DNA of 64,000 nucleotides, taken from contig JARDYH010000006.1 of NCBI GenBank assembly GCA_029215795.1, forward strand, positions 20,599,501-20,663,500, read 5' to 3'. A program made the translations under genes and the position numbers. How positions within the stretch are numbered: the first letter of the stretch is position 1; every line of letters starts with the position of its first letter. The stretch is from Anniella stebbinsi. Lineage: Eukaryota > Chordata > Lepidosauria > Squamata > Anniellidae. The notes under the pieces were generated by a model that saw only the letters and a list, made by a program, of their open reading frames with translations, made no database searches and had not been told where the DNA came from. Positions 23,845 through 36,538 of this stretch are shown here, one piece after another.

Positions 23845-24431
23845 TTACATACTTAAATGAAATCTAACACTTTGATGCACCAAGCCCTTGATATTATCTT
23901 CTAATGTCAGGCATTTCCTTTTGATAAACATTTCATTTTGGAAGATCCTCTGTTCTGAATCTAACTGAGGAAAAACTCCTGCTGTATTAAGAGAAGCACT
24001 CACAGCTGGGGCCCAGAAAACACTTGCTGGGATTTAATGTGTCAAAACCCAGCAGACTACCTGGCTTGTCAAGACCAGGATCTAATTCCATTACGATACC
24101 TTATAGCTCCTCCTGACCTATATGTTTCATAACACAACTACTTTCCTTCCATTCTTTTAAAGAAGGATTGAAACACAGGGCTACATAATGATGCACAGTG
24201 ACAGTATCTACTCTGTCCATGCACAAATAACCACACAAACATTAAAAATACAAAAGCACTTTCCATCAACCAGAACTGACTTAAAAGAATTTTTAACATT
24301 GGTATGCCCCACAGCATTCAAATTTTATACTGAAACTAATAATCACAGCATGATGGAACAGGAACAAGGGGATAAAAGGGGAAATTTGAGGTTTGTTTGT
24401 AATAATGTTCCTAGGGTAATACTAAGTAGAA

Positions 24432-24751
24432 TAGGGTGACCAGATAAAATCCAGGTCAGGGCTCATGTAACTTTAACAGTTGTAGAGAAAAGGGAATTTC
24501 AGCCAGAGTTATTTGTATGCAATTAGTTCCCGGTGAAATTCCCTCTTCGTCACAACAGTTAAAGGTGCAGGCACTATACTAGAGTGACCATATACAAAAG
24601 AAGGCAGGGCCCCTGCAACTTTAACTGTTGTGACGAAGAGGGAATTTCACCAGGAACTAATTGCATACAAATGACACTGGCTGAAATTCCCTTTTCTCTA
24701 CAACAGTTAAAGTTACATGAGCCCTGACCTGGATTTTATCTGGTCACCCTA
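24432..24751. mobile_element. Foldback hAT-type MITE, complete 320-bp copy
   Basis: This is the reference copy. The ends are TAGGGTGACCAGATAAAAT and ATTTTATCTGGTCACCCTA, with the duplication AAGTAGAA on both sides (24424-24431 and 24752-24759). The two halves of the element are nearly complete reverse complements of each other, apart from an asymmetric centre of about 50 bp that itself contains a second terminus-like word (AGAGTGACCATATACAAAA). An 8-bp duplication with TAGGG ends is the signature of hAT transposition. There is no coding capacity. Confidence 0.95.
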
Positions 24752-25829
24752 AAGTAGAAATATTTGAAGAATAATGTTTATCTTTCCTTTCCAAACAGCT
24801 CTCACTCAGCAGGATATCAACCTTTAAAAATGTGTGTTAAAGATTAAAGAGGGAAAAAACAGCTTTGCAGGCCAGTTTTCAACAAACAACATTAACACCT
24901 GTATACTACTGACATCATGCTTTCAAAGTGAAGATAGGTCACCTTACTTTTAATTTCACACATGCACATAAGTGGTAAACATTCAGAGCATTCTTGTTAA
25001 TGATGCCATCTGGTGCCTCATAATTGAGTAATGCTCAGGCTTCCAAACAAGATGTAATGGCAGTAACACACAAAACCCACTGACATTTACAGTTAGGAAA
25101 TTTATGATCAGCCATCAGCTCAGAACAAATGTGTTTGCATGACTGCTAGTGCTATAAAATCAACTCCATGGGACAAGAGATGGTAGAATAAATAATGGTT
25201 TTCATCCATGCATGTTCTACACAAATCATTAACATTTTATTATTCACGCACAATATAATCTTGAACAACAGTTGCTTCTTGGAAAATCAATCTCTGTTAA
25301 ATTAAAACCATAAAATTAAACCATATACTTTTGTAAAGTATCTCAAGTACAATCTCACAGAATGAATTTAAAGTCATTCTTCAGATTGCAGTACTAAACA
25401 CACATATTAAGAAATGAGTCCTATTTAAATCATTGGATTTATGTGTTAATCCCTATATAATTGAGCAGCAGACTACTCCATTTCAATTTTGAAAATCACC
25501 TCTTTTCCAACAGTTTTGCCTAGAAACAAAATCATGTAGATAGCTACACTCAATTGGATTAAATGGCAGTATGGACTCGCAAGGCCAAGGAAAGTGAGAG
25601 CAAAGTAGGAGTGGAAAAATTGTGGTTAGAAGCAGCAGTCAGTAAAAGAAAAGAACTTTCAGCAATATTGAAAAACATAAAGTGAGTATTTTTTCAGTAG
25701 TTTATTCTGTAACACCATATGTGCTAATTCCAAGGTAAAGATTGAAATTAAATATCATTCTATGCAGCCCTTCATATAATACAAGTATTTATATAATTTT
25801 TTTTTAGAAAAATACAAACAATGGTGCAG

Positions 25830-26370
25830 GTTCCAAGATAGCTGTGGGGCTACTCCTGGCCCGTGCTCTCCCCGGTCGTTGGGGATATCAAATTTTGTAC
25901 CTAATGAAGGGATGGTATACCTAAAAAGGCTAACTGTTCCTAAATATAGAAAGGCCTTTACTATGGCACGATTTAATGTACTGCCATCAAAATTGTTGGA
26001 AGGCAGGTATAAAAAAATTCCTGTGGCCAATAGATGCTGTCCGTGTAATGGCTCTGAAGTTGAGAGCATTGAACATGTATTGTTCTCTTGTACTTATTAC
26101 AACCAAGTTAGAGAAGAATTATTGAGACCACTTTTCCAAGATTGCTAAGGGTACTCTAAAGAATCCCTGTTAATTTGTCTCCTCAAAGGTACAAATGATT
26201 ATATTACTAGGCAAGTAGCTAAATTCCTTAACAGAACAATTGGTTGTAGATCACAGATGGGGGTAGAGAAAAACTATTAGCTGTCATTGACTGAGTACAT
26301 TTTTTAATGTTATATTGTTACTTGTTTTCTAATGGTCTGTTGACTGTCAATAAAGATTGATTGATTGAGT
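25830..26370 (+). pseudogene. I/Jockey-group LINE, 3' fragment with CCHC knuckle
   Basis: Plus-strand translation 25879-26147 gives VPKYRKAFTMARFNVLPSKL, then CCPCNGSEVESIEHVLFSC, the C-x-C...H-x4-C knuckle at the polymerase C-terminus. It aligns with 40580-40750 and with the minus-strand copy near 45600. The element ends in a short AATAAAGATTGATTGATTGAG tail-like repeat. It is 5' truncated. Confidence 0.75.
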
Positions 26371-28362
26371 GGTGCAGGTAGAGCAGGAGCTTGGGGCCAA
26401 ATCCAGTCCCCTCCCCTGCTCAGTGATCACCCAGAGAGTGGCAGGCTATGAGAGCTGCAGAGAAGCAGAAGCAAATCCCATTTTATTTCTGTAGTAATCA
26501 TGACGGTGTCAGTTTAGTGAGTTTAAAATGCAAAATAGCAGCTCCTCAGAGGATTAAAAACAACAACAACCTAGGGTTGGCAGCTAAGTCTTTTGTTGTT
26601 TTTCTAATATGTCAGGAATGTAAAGACAGTTGTAAAACACTGAGCGCCAGTTGTGATAGGGAGAAAAGTTAGTTGTGTGCTTCACATCTCAAGTAATACG
26701 CATGGACATCCGAAGCCCCTCACCTCCTGTTTCCAGTAAGTCCAAGGTCTAAAGTTACCTAGCTGCAGCACTGAATACAAACATCCTCAGGCGTTAAAGA
26801 CAGTGTTATTCTGGCATTCTGGTTCTGCCAGGTCTCAGTCAGCAATCAGATTCTTTTGATTACCAAGATGAAACAAGCCAGTTGTGCAAAAAGATGATAG
26901 TTGATAGAAAATGGATGCAGCATATATGCATGCAAAGGAAGTCCGCACCTCCTTCCAGCTAATCAAGCTCTCATAGCTGGGTCTATTGGATCCCCACAAT
27001 AGACAGAAGCTGTTCCTGAGGGCCACAGAAGTCCTCCAAGACAGGAATGTGTGGATTTCCCCTTGAAGGGAGATCGGAGAGCAGGAACAGTGGGCTTGAG
27101 CTTATAAACTTTCTCTCCCCAAGCTGAGGAGCCGAAAGATCAGATTCAGGAGGAGTGAGGGGGAGAGCTTCCCAGAAGCAGGGGTAGGGGTCCCTCTCGT
27201 GGGTGCTCAAAGCATCTAATTGCCTTTCCAGTGCCTGGTTAGGAGTGAAAGCCTCCCAGCTCGTATTGAGATAAGACTCTACTCCCTATCTCGGATGGGT
27301 GAAGTAATTAACTACACTTGCTTGATACCAATTAAAAGCAAGTGAAAGGTTCATCCAGGGAAGAAAGCCTATTTTTGTTATCTAAACCCTGCTAACATCA
27401 ACTCACTTGTTAGTCTACACAGATCTACTAGCTGCGTTCAAGAACTCTGTGCATATTTTTGCTAATTAACCAACTCACTAGACAGACTGATATACCCTTG
27501 TATTGGATTTGGTTCTGGAAGTTGGGTGTGAAATTGCATAGAAATATATACAGTGTTTAGCAGCATATGTATACTTATTTGCCAAAGCAGTTGGCAAGTA
27601 TTATGAAGTTAGAGTTGGTTTTCATAGTTATATAGTGAAGGTGAGTGCTTTTTGCTACTAACAAAAGTTAGATAATGCACAGTAGCTGACTTGCACAGTC
27701 TGTACCTTCTTTGTTCCTTTCTTTGCTGTGAGAAACTTTATTTTCTGCTAAGTAATAATCCCCTCCCTCACTTTCTCGTCCTCAGTGGAGGGAGGGGTGT
27801 GTGTGTGTGTGGTAATAGGCTTTAACTCAGTGAGACAACAAGCCCTATAAAATCCTGGGCATATTGGCCTGCTACCTATTCTCACCTGAGAGGGAGCGGC
27901 CACCACCTGCTTAAAAAAAAGCCCTGGGATGATGCTTGTTACATATAGGGAACCAATGCAACACTAATGAGGGGCTTGTGATCCATCAAGTGAAGGACAC
28001 GTGTAAACTTTTCTTTTCTTTGCTTATCTGCATTCATTTTCTCCCAAATTCATTCTTTCACACAAGAGGACTTGACTCATGTTAGTACCTCTGAATCTGT
28101 TTAGGATGCATCTTGGCTGGCCTAAGGGTTAAAACAACCTATTCAGACACAGATTGGGGAAGGCAGGGAGAACTAGGGATGCTACTGGGATTTGATCTTT
28201 GTGAATTCTAATATGAACTGACCTGATCTATGCTTCCTAGAGTAATGTGTGAATTGGAACTTACTTGTTCACTGGCTTTCACATTTTCTAAATGTTCTGA
28301 TGCAGTTAACGGCTCTAAAAACATCAAATATGAATTTTGAGAGAAAATGTACATGTTAAAGG

Positions 28363-28402
<40 letters not shown>

Positions 28403-31017
28403 ATGTGGAATTAAAAGGGATGAAATGTGGAATTAAAAGGCTGAAAAGGGATGGAACAGAATTATGGGAGAATACATGCGAAAGTGATATGGTTCAGAAA
28501 TACTGATTTTCCAATCCCTATGGGAGATTCACCACTACCCATTACTCCAAGTTGACTGTCTGCTGCTGTGTGGCAGTACAGCTAGCAAGGCTGTCTGCTT
28601 TTCAGCGATACCTACAATTAGCTTCCCCTCTACTACATGGCTACCTTCCTGCTGCTACAGCCACCTGCTTGCCTGGCCTGCCACTCCTTCCCCTCCCTCT
28701 CGTGGGAGGAGTTAAGATGCAAAAGTGTTGGGACAGTCTGAGCCCACCATAATCTCCATTAGGAGGAAGTAGGAGGCACAAATCATGAACACAGTAAGCA
28801 AGATGAGAATAGACAGGCAAACGAGCTCGTAGTGGCAGCCTCAGGTTCCACATGGACACCGGCACTTCTGTTATTCCCACATTTTGTGGGGGCTGGTCTG
28901 GCAAATTGAAAATGCATAAGCTCACGCTTGTGTAACAATTCCTTTCCTCAGAGAATACCTGCCAGCCCACCACGATCCAGCTTGTAGGCGACTAGTGGAC
29001 AACATTCTGCCTGCCCAGTGACTAGGAAGTGCAAATGTATGCTTCTTCAAGTATTATCAAGTGAGTGCAACCAAGAAATAATAAATCATGAACAATGGCT
29101 GGTCAAAAAGAAGAACTAATTCTGTAAGCATATGTCATTTTTATTATGCAACATGGAACAGTTGTTAATTAACCTATTCTAAGCTTATATTGATAATTAC
29201 ATAATTACACAAAACAGATGGATAGCAGAATGCTCCCAGATGGTGAAAATGTAAACAAGTTGATAATATATACATGTTTAAAATAAATAATTATTGTTTC
29301 CTGCTCTCAAGCTAACTATTCACGCAGCATAAAAATAATACTCTTGAAAGATTTCCTCTTTAAACCATTTTTTAAATATTGGAAATCAGATATAAAAAGA
29401 CAGGTGACCAAAAATGACTCCTGTTATCCCTATGAAAGATCTCATAACTAGTTTTATTGAGGAGTCCATTGGTACCTCCACAAGTTCTGTGTGACCTACT
29501 TATTATTTTCAAAACTACATGGAAGTATCTCAAGATCCACTTTTCTTTTTGGTTCAGCTCTCAATGTCCAGGAACCATTAACTAATTTATTATTTAGTTT
29601 ATTGGAATGTTAGAAACACCTACTGAGTTGCAACAAATATCTATTATTTTCAACTTTTGGAGTAAAAATCAAACATTTGTAGTTGCACATAAGCATCCTA
29701 AATATTACAACGTGTTTCAGAAGTTTTTGCTAATCTGTGAAAAAGAAAAGAAGCACTGAGTTGTATAATTAAGCCAATTGTACAGATGGAGGAAATATTA
29801 ACAAAAACCTGGCACAACATGCAATAGCAATCTGGTCAGAATTTGAATGGGGAATGATTCTGACAAGTAGCCACCTTTACAATAGCAAATTATTTTATAT
29901 TTGTTAGGTTCTGAACTAACAACCTGGCATTTTTATTTTAATATTTATGTTTATTCATTTATTTATAAGGTTTATATTCCAACCTTCAAAAGATTTCCCC
30001 TTCTCTTCTAGGAACTTACATATCTGCTTTTGTGGATTAGCATCCAAAACATGTGATGTCACTTTCTGGCAAGGTGAAAATATTCATGGAAAGAATTGTG
30101 AAAACTTTGCACATACCTATCAGCTACCATCAGGGACTCACCAGAAAACCCTGATGGAATGTAAGCAACAAGATAATTGCGTCAAGAAGACTACCAAGAA
30201 AGCTGAGTAACAATATTGCACAAAACAGAAATATTGGGGATGTTCCTAAACTATAATCACTGTATAGCAGTGCTTTAAAAGAAGACCTATAGCCACAAAA
30301 AAACGTTTTTTTTTCAAACAGCACATAGGAATTCACCTATTTTAAAAAAGGAGCAACATAATGTAGTATGTACAAGGCATCCATCACGTACCTTAAAATG
30401 TCAGAGGATGGGAAAGGCCAGGAATTGCTAGAGTATATTATTTGCTTCTTTACTAGTATTAGTGCTAATAAAACTGCCTATAATGCCAGTTCTCAGAGGC
30501 AAAAAACTGGGCATGATGGACTAATGGATTGATCTACACTAATAGCCTGCTGTGAGACTAGCCCTCTAGTGCAGGCTGGGCATCAGCCCCAAAGAGAAAG
30601 AGAGAATGAGTGCGGAGATTTGGGGATGTTGTCTGGGCACCTCTGTTGTAATGACCTTGGCATGGCTTTGCGAGGTGCCCTGGAGATGGGCTTGTGAAGG
30701 CATGGGTGGCAGGCAGCCTCTCCCAAAGATGTGCCTGGGTTTCTGCCAAAGGCGAAATGGGCAGCACCGTGGGCGAAGCAGTCAAGGATGGTAGCCTGGC
30801 CTTTTTGAGAGCGTAGAGCACGCACTGGGCACACTGGAGGCTCAGCCAGCTTCCAGTTCTGGGCCACCATTTCTCTCCAGTGGGTACCGACAGGTAGGCA
30901 ACAAAGGTGGTGCGTCATGGTAATGCCTAGCACCATACGCTGATGAGAGAGGAGCTGGCTGGACCTGCCTGCCTTGAGGAATGCTTGCCCAGGGCTGAGG
31001 GTTTCGAGGGAGAAGGA
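26371..31017. other. CFAP61: CFAP61 intron, unrecognised
   Basis: No exon or clear repeat except the TA microsatellite. 30560-30990 is GC-richer with mutually overlapping frames on both strands. I did not recognise it. Confidence 0.5.
28361..28400. repeat. TA microsatellite
   Basis: (TA)n of about 40 bp with one G. Confidence 0.95.
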
Positions 31018-31345
31018 AAATGAGCTTCAAATACTTGAAAGGTTGTCACACAGGGAGGGGGGCAGGATCTCTTCTCAATCAACCCAGAGTGCAGGATACG
31101 GAATAATGGGCTCAAGTTACAGGAAGCCAGATTCCGGCTGGACATCAGGAAAAACTTCCTGACTGTTAGAGCAATATGACACCGGAACCAATGACCTAGG
31201 GAGGTGGTGGGCTCTCCCAGTCAAGTGGCAGCTAGACAGCCATCTGTCAGGTATGCTTTAAGGTGGATTCCTGCATTGAGCAGAGGGGGTTGGACTCAAT
31301 GGCCATATAGGCCCCTTCCAACTCTACTGTTCTATGATTCTATGA
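31018..31345 (+). pseudogene. CR1 LINE 3' end
   Basis: Plus-strand translation contains NNGLKLQEARFRLDIRKNFL, the conserved CR1 C-terminus. It is followed by a CR1 3' UTR ending CTGTTCTATGATTCTATGAATG, with ATTCTATG units as in CR1 tails. It is strongly 5' truncated. Confidence 0.9.
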
Positions 31346-33990
31346 ATGATTATTATTGCAACTGAGAACAAAACAGTGAGGGCAACAATGCAAGATATGG
31401 GACAGAACATTGAAGGCAACAGGAAAATTAGTGATGTAGTTAGGATGGGAAATCTAGCCAGCAACCCGATTGCTTGTAGAGGAAGGAGATTTGGTCCCAA
31501 CTCTTTTGAGAAATTTTACTATGCGAGTTTCATTGAAGTGAATGGAACAGTGCGAGAGGATTGTGCCTTTGGGCAGTAGTAGTACCGGCATTGTGTGATA
31601 GTTAATCCTGCAATTAAAGGGAAGGAGAGGGAGAAAGCTGGAAGCAGACATGAGAAGGGAAAGTGGAAAACATCAGAACAGCAGATGGAACTGTGTGAGT
31701 GTGTGTGTGTGCATGTTGGGGGGGGGGGCGTTATTGCAATATTATTTATTTATATCCAAGTCTGTCACTCTAAGGGGCCATATAAGTACCAATATAAAAA
31801 AGAACAGAAAAAGATCATGTGAACAGAAAAGGTGACTTTGAGAAAAAGTAAAAGAAACTGGAAACTATTTTAACAGTTAAATCCATATAAATAGAAAAAA
31901 AAGAGATGTAAGTGTATGAAGATGTTGCTTTCATATATATAAAGGACGATTCTTCAGAAATGAAGCCAGTGAGCACTGGAAAAGCAGGGGAAGGTGTGGT
32001 AGAAAAATATAAAGCTTCTGAGGTTGTATTTCAAATATAGGAGTGGAAAGAAAGCAACAAGAAAAGAGAAAAGAGTAAGCAAGTACAAGGGTGAATTCGC
32101 CATATAGAGCAGACTGTAAACTGTGGTGAGCAGTGTTAGAGGAAAGGTCCCAAGAGATAAAGGAAGGAATTTAAAAACATGGTCCATATGGCTGACGCAG
32201 ACTCTGAAACCTTTTAGCTACTTGAGATTTGTGGAGCCACGTTCCTATAAAGCAACTATGAAAGGGTATATACTGTGCTAAAATGACATACAAGCTTGGT
32301 ATCAAAGACAAAAAAAAAATCCTTAAACAAAACCAACATTTGCTATGTACGTTTCCCTAAACAACGTGCAAATAGATAGAGTGAGTTGTCATCGATGAGA
32401 TATATGTGGCATATTTTATTTTACTTACTTCACACAGGAATGTTCATACACACTCACAAAATCCATTTTGTGCTTTTAAAAATTCAAAACGCCTCTTTGG
32501 CATCAATAGAATAGCTGAGAAATTAACCAGTATGCAGTGAAATGGAAAGACTATTGCTCTATGCAGTCACAAAAATGAGGCCACTTTATGGCCCCTGTTG
32601 ATACTTAGAAAGCTTCTTTTGCATGTACAAGAGGCAGTGGAGGGAGTACAACCCCCCCTCCATCCAGCCACCAACTAAAGTAGGGGTGGGGAACCTTTTT
32701 CAACCCGAGGGCCAAATTCAATTCCAGAGAAGCTCTCAGGGCCTGGACTCTAGTGGTGAGTGGGGCTAAAAGCAAAGGGGGGTGAGGCAAAAGGGGCGGG
32801 GCCAACAATACAACAACAAAAAAGGCACCTCAGCATATTGTAGCTTAAGGCGCAATCCTATCAGGTTGCTGCCCACTAGACAGAAGCCTCCAATCTAGGA
32901 GGCTTCCTATGTTCCTATGCCAGGGTGGGAGGACAGAGTGACAGAGACAATTTTGGCCTCACCGTCCTTGTTTTAAATGTTTCCCGCTAGATTGGCCTCT
33001 GAGCCTGTCTAGATGAGTTGTGCTCCCCTCCACCCTCTCCCGTTCCTCATCCTAAATCTTGACAAGGGCCTCAGAACAGAAGCTGTGGGAGCTTTCTGTA
33101 GTGGCAGGGAGGCACCCTAAAGCTCTTACTGCCTTAGGAGGAGAGGCATTTCAATCTTTTAGAATGGGGGGGGGGGAATTGCACAGACACCAGGAAAGTA
33201 CCAAACAATTAGTGGTTGGGAAAAGTGGCCATCTGGGGAACCCCAGAGAGCCTGACTGGGACCCCAAGAGGGCTGGATTAGGCTTCCGGGACTGAGGTTC
33301 CCCTCCCCTGAGGTAAAGAGACCCCAATTTAGTGTTCTACATGCAAACCAACAGATTGCACACCTGCATTCCACGTCATCGTCCTCAAAACACACAAACA
33401 CCAGCACCACCACCGCCCATTGGAGAGGCAGGATGAATAAGGGATTAGAGAAAGTCATGGAGGGCAGGATTACCAACAGCTAATAGCCACAATAATGAAT
33501 TGGAACCTCAGAGAAAGTTGCTGGGAGGTAACATTGTGAGGGAGCTGTGGGTATCTGAGAGGCATCTGGTGGGACACTAGGAAACAGGATGCTGAGCCAA
33601 ATGAACCTTTGATTTGATTGAGGAGGGCTCATTTTATTGACCACAACCCAGACATCACTTTTCCCTACTGCAGATCATCTCTTCTGATGGAGGAAAGGAG
33701 TGGGGGGGATTATAAGCATAGGATTGGGGATTTTGTCTTCCTGTGAAGGATCAAACTGTTAGATGAAATAGTCTGATAAAACATCCACATTATGAATCTG
33801 GTTATTTTAAAAACTGTAATTATTAGCTATCTAATTCTGAATAATTGAAAGGCTGCTGGTTGTAATCCTCATTTTGAAATGCATGCTTAGAAAACAATAC
33901 GGCGGAGCATAACAGTGTAAGGGCATGAACATCAGGTTCAAAGTAATTAAGAAGCAGCCCACCAACATTAAGACAGTAATGTCATCCCAT
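31346..33990. other. CFAP61: CFAP61 intron, unrecognised apart from a hAT-like end
   Basis: G-runs near 31718-31728 and 33166-33176 and a short TG run near 31697 are present. No exon was identified before the one at 34176. Confidence 0.5.
32683..32815. mobile_element. Possible hAT-type element end
   Basis: Starts TAGGGGTGGGGAACCTTTTT, then CCCGAGGGCCAAATTC, wording seen at ends of hAT-type elements in amniotes. No opposite end or target duplication was identified. Confidence 0.4.
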
Positions 33991-34041
33991 CTGCCAAATC
34001 CTACATTTAGCTGGAACTGTGCCTTTGCTTCTGTTACCCAC

Positions 34042-34176
34042 CTGATCCTTAGAGACTTCTTTTGATGGAGCATTTATGCCAAGTTTTTCCAGAGGATAGA
34101 CAATCTGTCGTCTTGGTCGCACGGGAACCATGTAATGAAGGGCAGATGTCAGGGAATGGGCACAGGGATTCTGGAA
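34042..34176 (-). CDS. CFAP61: CFAP61 exon, VPVRPRRQIVYPLEKLG segment
   Basis: A symmetric 135-nt phase-0 exon encodes 45 residues, starting FQNPCAHSLTSALHYMVPVR and ending NAPSKEVSKDQ. The acceptor is TTGTCCTTCAG|TTC and the donor CAG|GTGGGT. It is the connector between the acetyltransferase-like region and the Rossmann-type domain of CFAP61. It sits alone between a 9.1-kb intron and a 23.6-kb intron. Confidence 0.95.
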
Positions 34177-35239
34177 CTGAAGGACAACAAGCTATATTTT
34201 AGCACAGAGAATGTCAGGAAAGTGCATCACAGATGTCTGTAATGGTGCTTTGTGAATATAAGAATCTTTTATCCCTTGATTAAATCCCAAAGAAATATCA
34301 CCCCCCCCCCCAAATAAGCACTCTCAGAGCAGAGGAATGGATTGCAGCTAATTCCCGACACTAATGAAGATAATTATGAGAGTAATTATATTACTATCTC
34401 AGTGGGAATGACAGATAAACAAGTGGTTTGGTTTATGGGATTTTGCAGCACAAGTAGCTTCCCCAAGGGGATATTTTTCTCTACTGCGATCATGAATCAT
34501 CTTCATTCAACCTCATTAAGCAATGTTACATGCTTACTGTTGAGCTCCGGTTCTTTGGCAAAAGAAGGGTTAAACATGTATATAGAAAATGCATATGGAG
34601 TAAAACGTCACTTTTATCCTAATGAAAATGATAATGAATTGGCATAAACATTAAGAAAAAAAGCCTCATGTTTTCATAAATACAAGAATTAATTAAATAC
34701 CTTTATTTTACTGCAACAAGTTCAGTTATAGCCTGCATTTGAACAGTGAGAACAACAGGAAATAGAGAAGAGTAATGGAAAATAAAGAATATAAAATGTT
34801 TCCAAAAACTGTGTTGCATTAAAAAAATGAATTCAATCTGCTGCTAATACAGAAATAACAAGACATAAAACAAGCAAAATTAATTTCCTTTAGTGCAGGA
34901 GAAAAATAAGTATTGCTAATGCTTTCTTACTTCCTGTACACTCTTCCCCATTTCACCAGCATGTCAATTTATATTGCCATGGCAATATTTCAATTCATGA
35001 AATACAACTTGCTCACTTCTAATTGAGATTTTAAAAGGAGTCTGTGAATACACATACCTAAGGGATCCATGGCTGGGGTTCAAGGAGCCATATACAATAT
35101 TTTGTGCAGTAGCGCAAACAAAAGGTGATTGTAGGGAGTGACGTTTATATATCCCTATATTTTGGGACTAACCTAGTCAGCCCCCATTTTTAAACAATCT
35201 CTTTGGAGTACACAAAAGCCTTGGTAGGTCTCATTTACT

Positions 35240-35656
35240 AGGGTGACCACATTTGGGAAACTAAAAAAGAGGACACCCAGTGGGGTGGGGGTGGGAAAGC
35301 AGCTTTCAGGGGCCTCTGGGATGCATGTCATTCACCTCCACCACCTTAAAGGCCCCAAATGGGGTGGAGGAGGGGAAAGTGTGTCATTCCCACCCTCCAC
35401 TGCTCCAATCAGGGCCTTTTCTATAATGTCTGGGAATGACACGCTTTCCCCTTTCAGGCCCTGATTGGAGCAGTGTGAGGGAAATGACCCACCTCCAAAA
35501 GGTGTGTCATTCCCTCCCACCATGCTAATGCAGCCTTCAAAGGGAAAGCGTGTCTTTCCAGGACATTATAGAAAATTACAGAAAATCCCCCCTGACACCC
35601 AGAAGAGAACAAAAACCAGGACAAATCTGGGGAAATCCTGACAGTTGGTCACCCTA
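35240..35656. mobile_element. hAT-type non-autonomous element, complete
   Basis: 417 bp, with ends AGGGTGACCACATTTGGG and GTTGGTCACCCTA and the 8-bp duplication CATTTACT on both sides (35232-35239 and 35657-35664). The inside has inverted blocks around GGGAATGACACGCTTTCCC and GCCCTGATTGGAGCAGTG. It has no transposase. Confidence 0.88.
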
Positions 35657-35689
35657 CATTTACTCTTTATATCATCACAACAGTAAAAA

Positions 35690-35900
35690 TTATAACTCCT
35701 GCCCTTTTACCCGAGGCACTTATCATTATTCCTTGTTTATGTTTTCAGAGAATTGGCCACTGAAGAAGACACCTGTCGAAACGCGTTTGGCCTTATGTTT
35801 ATTGTAATCATTGAGCAAGTTTTTTAACATATCATTTCAGTTGAATGTATATAAAAAGTGTTCTTTGAAAAATTGTACTCTGTATTAAATTTTATCCATT
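35690..35900 (+). mobile_element. Possible Penelope-like 3' region
   Basis: Contains CACTGAAGAAGACACCTGTC followed by GAAACGCGTTTGGCC, a type of 3' sequence I associate with Penelope-like elements in vertebrates. There is no coding part, so the call is tentative. Confidence 0.35.
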
Positions 35901-36485
35901 GTTTATTTCCTTAACTTCTTTGTTATCAATATTTTGTGTTCACATAAAGGCTTTTCCTGCTCTCCCTTCTCCAAGTTGTTCATACTGACTGAAGGACCCA
36001 AGCGCCAGAGCTTCAGGCAGTCTAGCATGGAGAATGCGCTAAAGTGGAGGAAATACCAGCAGCCCCTCCCCCCAATATGCATACAAAGCTGCTCTGGTTG
36101 CACACAAGGCACTTTGGATCTAGCCTCATGCCTGCCTACAGAGTTTAGGCTACTTTCATTGTAGAAAGGATGCTTATGCCCTTTTTATATGCCCATGTTC
36201 AAGCACATGAGGCTGGCCTAACAAGGGTTACTGAGTTTCCTGCACATACAAAATGATCCAAAATGACAAGAAATGTGTGTGTGTGTTTCTACAAAGTCCT
36301 ATGAAAGAACTCTGTCAGAGCCAAACACCCAACAATCATTCCTGAAGTGCTCCCCAAATGGATACTTATGGAAGAAAATAATTATGAAATATACAGCTTA
36401 GTGAAATGTAGATTTTAAAAGTTTTTAAAACTTTAGAAAGTTTTAAAAATATGGATTCAGAGTTTCAGAAACTTTGGAATAGGGA

Positions 36486-36488
<3 letters not shown>

Positions 36489-36529
<41 letters not shown>
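36489..36529. repeat. GA microsatellite
   Basis: (GA)n of about 40 bp, ending just before the hAT-type terminus at 36539. Confidence 0.95.
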
Positions 36530-36531
<2 letters not shown>

Positions 36532-36538
36532 GCTCAAT

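Noticed and set aside
30583..30936. 117-codon minus-strand frame in GC-richer DNA
   Set aside because: No recognisable domain or splice borders, and overlapping frames on the same and opposite strand. Left as unknown intron sequence.
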